Below, one piece after another: positions 31,221 to 32,314 of a stretch of DNA of 32,314 nt. The notes beneath the pieces are model-generated. The model saw only the letters and a list, made by a program, of their open reading frames with translations, ran no database searches and was not told where the DNA came from. The stretch spans positions 1 through 32,314 of the forward strand of contig QZKK01000245.1 of the NCBI GenBank assembly GCA_003599475.1, given 5' to 3'. Each line of letters opens with the position of its first letter. Within the stretch, counting starts at the first letter, position 1. Both the position numbers and the translations under genes were made by a program. This DNA comes from Desulfobacteraceae bacterium. Lineage in GTDB: Bacteria; Desulfobacterota; Desulfobacteria; Desulfobacterales; SURF-15.

Positions 31221-31802
31221 CTATTTTTTCTTGAAAATCGCTCTCCAACCGGTCGGGTTCGGATTGGTGTGGCAATAGACTTTGCTGACGCGGTCGGGAT
31301 GTTCGGTGAGATAAAAAACGTCGGGCTCGATTTTTTTGACCAGAGGGATGATCTCCTTCAGATCCTTCCTGCGGCAGACGATGCAAAGCTCTCTGACCGG
31401 CCCGGATCGCCCCTCCCCTTCGAAGGTGGTCACTGCGTGTCCCAACTCCCGGATCTTTTCGGCCATCATCTTGGCCTTCTGATTGCTGATGACCCGGAGC
31501 ACCGTATGCCCCAGGGCGATCCTCCTTTCGAGCAGGATGCCGACTACATTGCCGGTGGAAAAACCCAGCGCATAAAAAATTCCCAGCACGGGATGGGTCG
31601 TCACCTTGCCGACCACGGTCGAGATGACGAAAAGCCAGATGGAGACTTCCACAAAGCCCAGGAAAAAGGCCGTCATTGTCCTCCCCTGGACGGTGCTGAT
31701 GGTGCGCACCGTTCCAAGCGTGACGTCCCCCACGCGCAGGAAAAAAATCGCGATACCGGTCAGAAATATCCCTAGATCGAATCCAATGTCCATTTCTCTC
31801 AC
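31221..31802 (-). CDS. UPF0316 membrane protein (DUF5698-DUF2179)
   Basis: 193 residues. Three membrane helices (about 9-25, 38-58, 66-86) include the family strings RVGDVTLGTVRTI and VSIWLFVISTVV. A soluble DUF2179 domain follows (about 98-180: VLRVISNQKAKMMAEKIRELGHAVTTFEGEGR, then VCRRKDLKEIIPLVKKIEPDVFYLT). The function of the family is unknown; DUF2179 may sense a small ligand. The start at 31802 is the first in frame; Met4 is possible. A promoter is visible at 31923-31952. Confidence 0.92.
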   Translation of the reverse strand: MREMDIGFDLGIFLTGIAIFFLRVGDVTLGTVRTISTVQGRTMTAFFLGFVEVSIWLFVISTVVGKVTTHPVLGIFYALGFSTGNVVGILLERRIALGHTVLRVISNQKAKMMAEKIRELGHAVTTFEGEGRSGPVRELCIVCRRKDLKEIIPLVKKIEPDVFYLTEHPDRVSKVYCHTNPNPTGWRAIFKKK

Positions 31803-31922
31803 AATCGGAATGAAGGCTCCGGCGGAAATTTGTCTTCAGTCCCGCACTCGCGGTGTTCCTGCCTGGCCCAATATCCCATCATTCAATGAAATATCAGTGT
31901 CTTGCAAAATTTTCCGAGACGT

Positions 31923-31952
31923 ATAATGAACCGGATAGGCACCTTTTGTCAA
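31923..31952 (-). promoter_or_regulatory. Promoter for the UPF0316 gene
   Basis: On the minus strand, TTGACA (31947-31952), an 18-base spacer, CATTAT (31923-31928), about 120 bases before the start codon. Confidence 0.5.
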
Positions 31953-32024
31953 TTTCTTTTGGACTTCTTTTGGACGGCCAGCCTGAGAGAGAAGGCCATG
32001 GGATATGAGATCCTTTCAAAACAA

Positions 32025-32160
32025 CATGTCGATCTTATCGACATGAAGAAATAACGTGTCGATAAAAAGCATTTAAATCGATACGTTTTGGAGTCGTGTC
32101 CATGAAATCGACATATTGGGCCCTTTAGTAATATGTCCCAAAATCCCAGTTTCATGGACA
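32025..32160. repeat. Cluster of nested inverted repeats built on GACAT/ATGTC
   Basis: Three consecutive palindromes: CATGTCGAT (32025-32033) / ATCGACATG (32037-32045), perfect, 3-base loop; AACGTGTCGAT (32053-32063) / ATCGATACGTT (32077-32087), one mismatch; TGTCCATGAAA (32097-32107) / TTTCATGGACA (32150-32160), perfect 11-base arms, enclosing GACATATT (32110-32117) / AATATGTC (32130-32137). Confidence 0.8.
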
Positions 32161-32314
32161 TGTTTTTTTTATATGGGCATGGTTTGGACATGAAGGAATG
32201 AGACGATCATTAAAGTTTGGAAGAGCTGAATCGCTTCAAGCTGTTCCCATTTTATTCGCTCGTCTAAGCAGCCGGGTGGCCCTCTTTTATGCTCCTTAGG
32301 ATTTCATTTCTAAA

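Larger units (their letters stand above)
31803..32314. other. Right-end region: promoter and palindrome cluster, no clear gene
   Basis: 512 AT-rich bases. Holds the UPF0316 promoter, a direct repeat TTTTGGAC twice (about 31957-31975), and the inverted repeats at 32025-32160. The small frames here (80 codons minus, 33 codons plus starting at 32198) have no recognisable product. Confidence 0.55.

Noticed and set aside
31949..32191. 80-codon minus-strand frame across the right-end palindromes
   Set aside because: Translation of the inverted-repeat cluster; no motif and no good start.
32198..32299. 33-codon plus-strand frame after GAAGG near the right edge
   Set aside because: Too short and unrecognised, though it has a plausible ribosome-binding site.

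Overview
The window looks like a chromosomal segment of an anaerobic, Gram-negative, moderately GC-rich bacterium. Desulfobacterota (the former Deltaproteobacteria: sulfate reducers and syntrophs) is the best guess. This is inferred from gene content: a tungsten-type aldehyde:ferredoxin oxidoreductase, a stand-alone molybdopterin oxidoreductase, GlcD/GlcF-type lactate/glycolate dehydrogenase subunits, a DUF4175 envelope protein and a TIGR04076 protein. No rRNA, tRNA, CRISPR array or complete insertion sequence was seen.

Layout. 1-8228 is all on the minus strand: a truncated exported TPR/peptidase-like gene coupled to a DUF4175 gene, a four-carbon acid sugar kinase, an R3H/AAA ATPase, and a homocitrate/isopropylmalate synthase-like enzyme. 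8473-12458 is a plus-strand redox block: TIGR04076 protein, multi-pass membrane protein, molybdopterin oxidoreductase, thioredoxin and a tiny Cys-rich protein whose stop overlaps that of the convergent AOR gene (12453-14318). AOR is transcribed divergently from a zinc alcohol dehydrogenase (14731-15843), with a consensus-like promoter facing each way. 16098-21374 is a five-gene purine operon: BMP-family binding protein, two permeases, xanthine-guanine phosphoribosyltransferase and a double ATPase. 21681-22171 is a pair of overlapping small genes. 22345-25994 (minus) holds a 2-hydroxyacid dehydrogenase, glcD and glcF. 26485-26983 is a BrnT-type toxin with an unusual partner. 27249-31802 holds an SDR, a D-amino-acid aminotransferase, a flavin reductase, a DadA-like oxidase and an UPF0316 membrane protein. 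The last 510 bases hold no convincing gene but a dense cluster of palindromes.

The most unusual feature lies between the genes. Nearly every same-strand gap carries degenerate tandem repeats with a 7-bp period (a few of 8 or 9 bp). The unit sequences differ (GTTCAGT, AATGTAG, AAAGCTC, TCAATTC, GTTGCGA and others), but the period is shared. The arrays start within a few bases of the upstream gene's stop codon, and several are answered by a reverse-complement array before the next gene, making long inverted repeats. In two genes the array supplies the last codons and the stop itself. I regard this as the strongest candidate for an undescribed system here.

Functionally, the genes suggest use of organic acids, alcohols, aldehydes and amino acids: alcohol to aldehyde (ADH) to acid with reduced ferredoxin (AOR), hydroxyacid oxidation (GlcD/GlcF plus an NAD-linked dehydrogenase), D-amino-acid turnover, and purine uptake tied directly to salvage.
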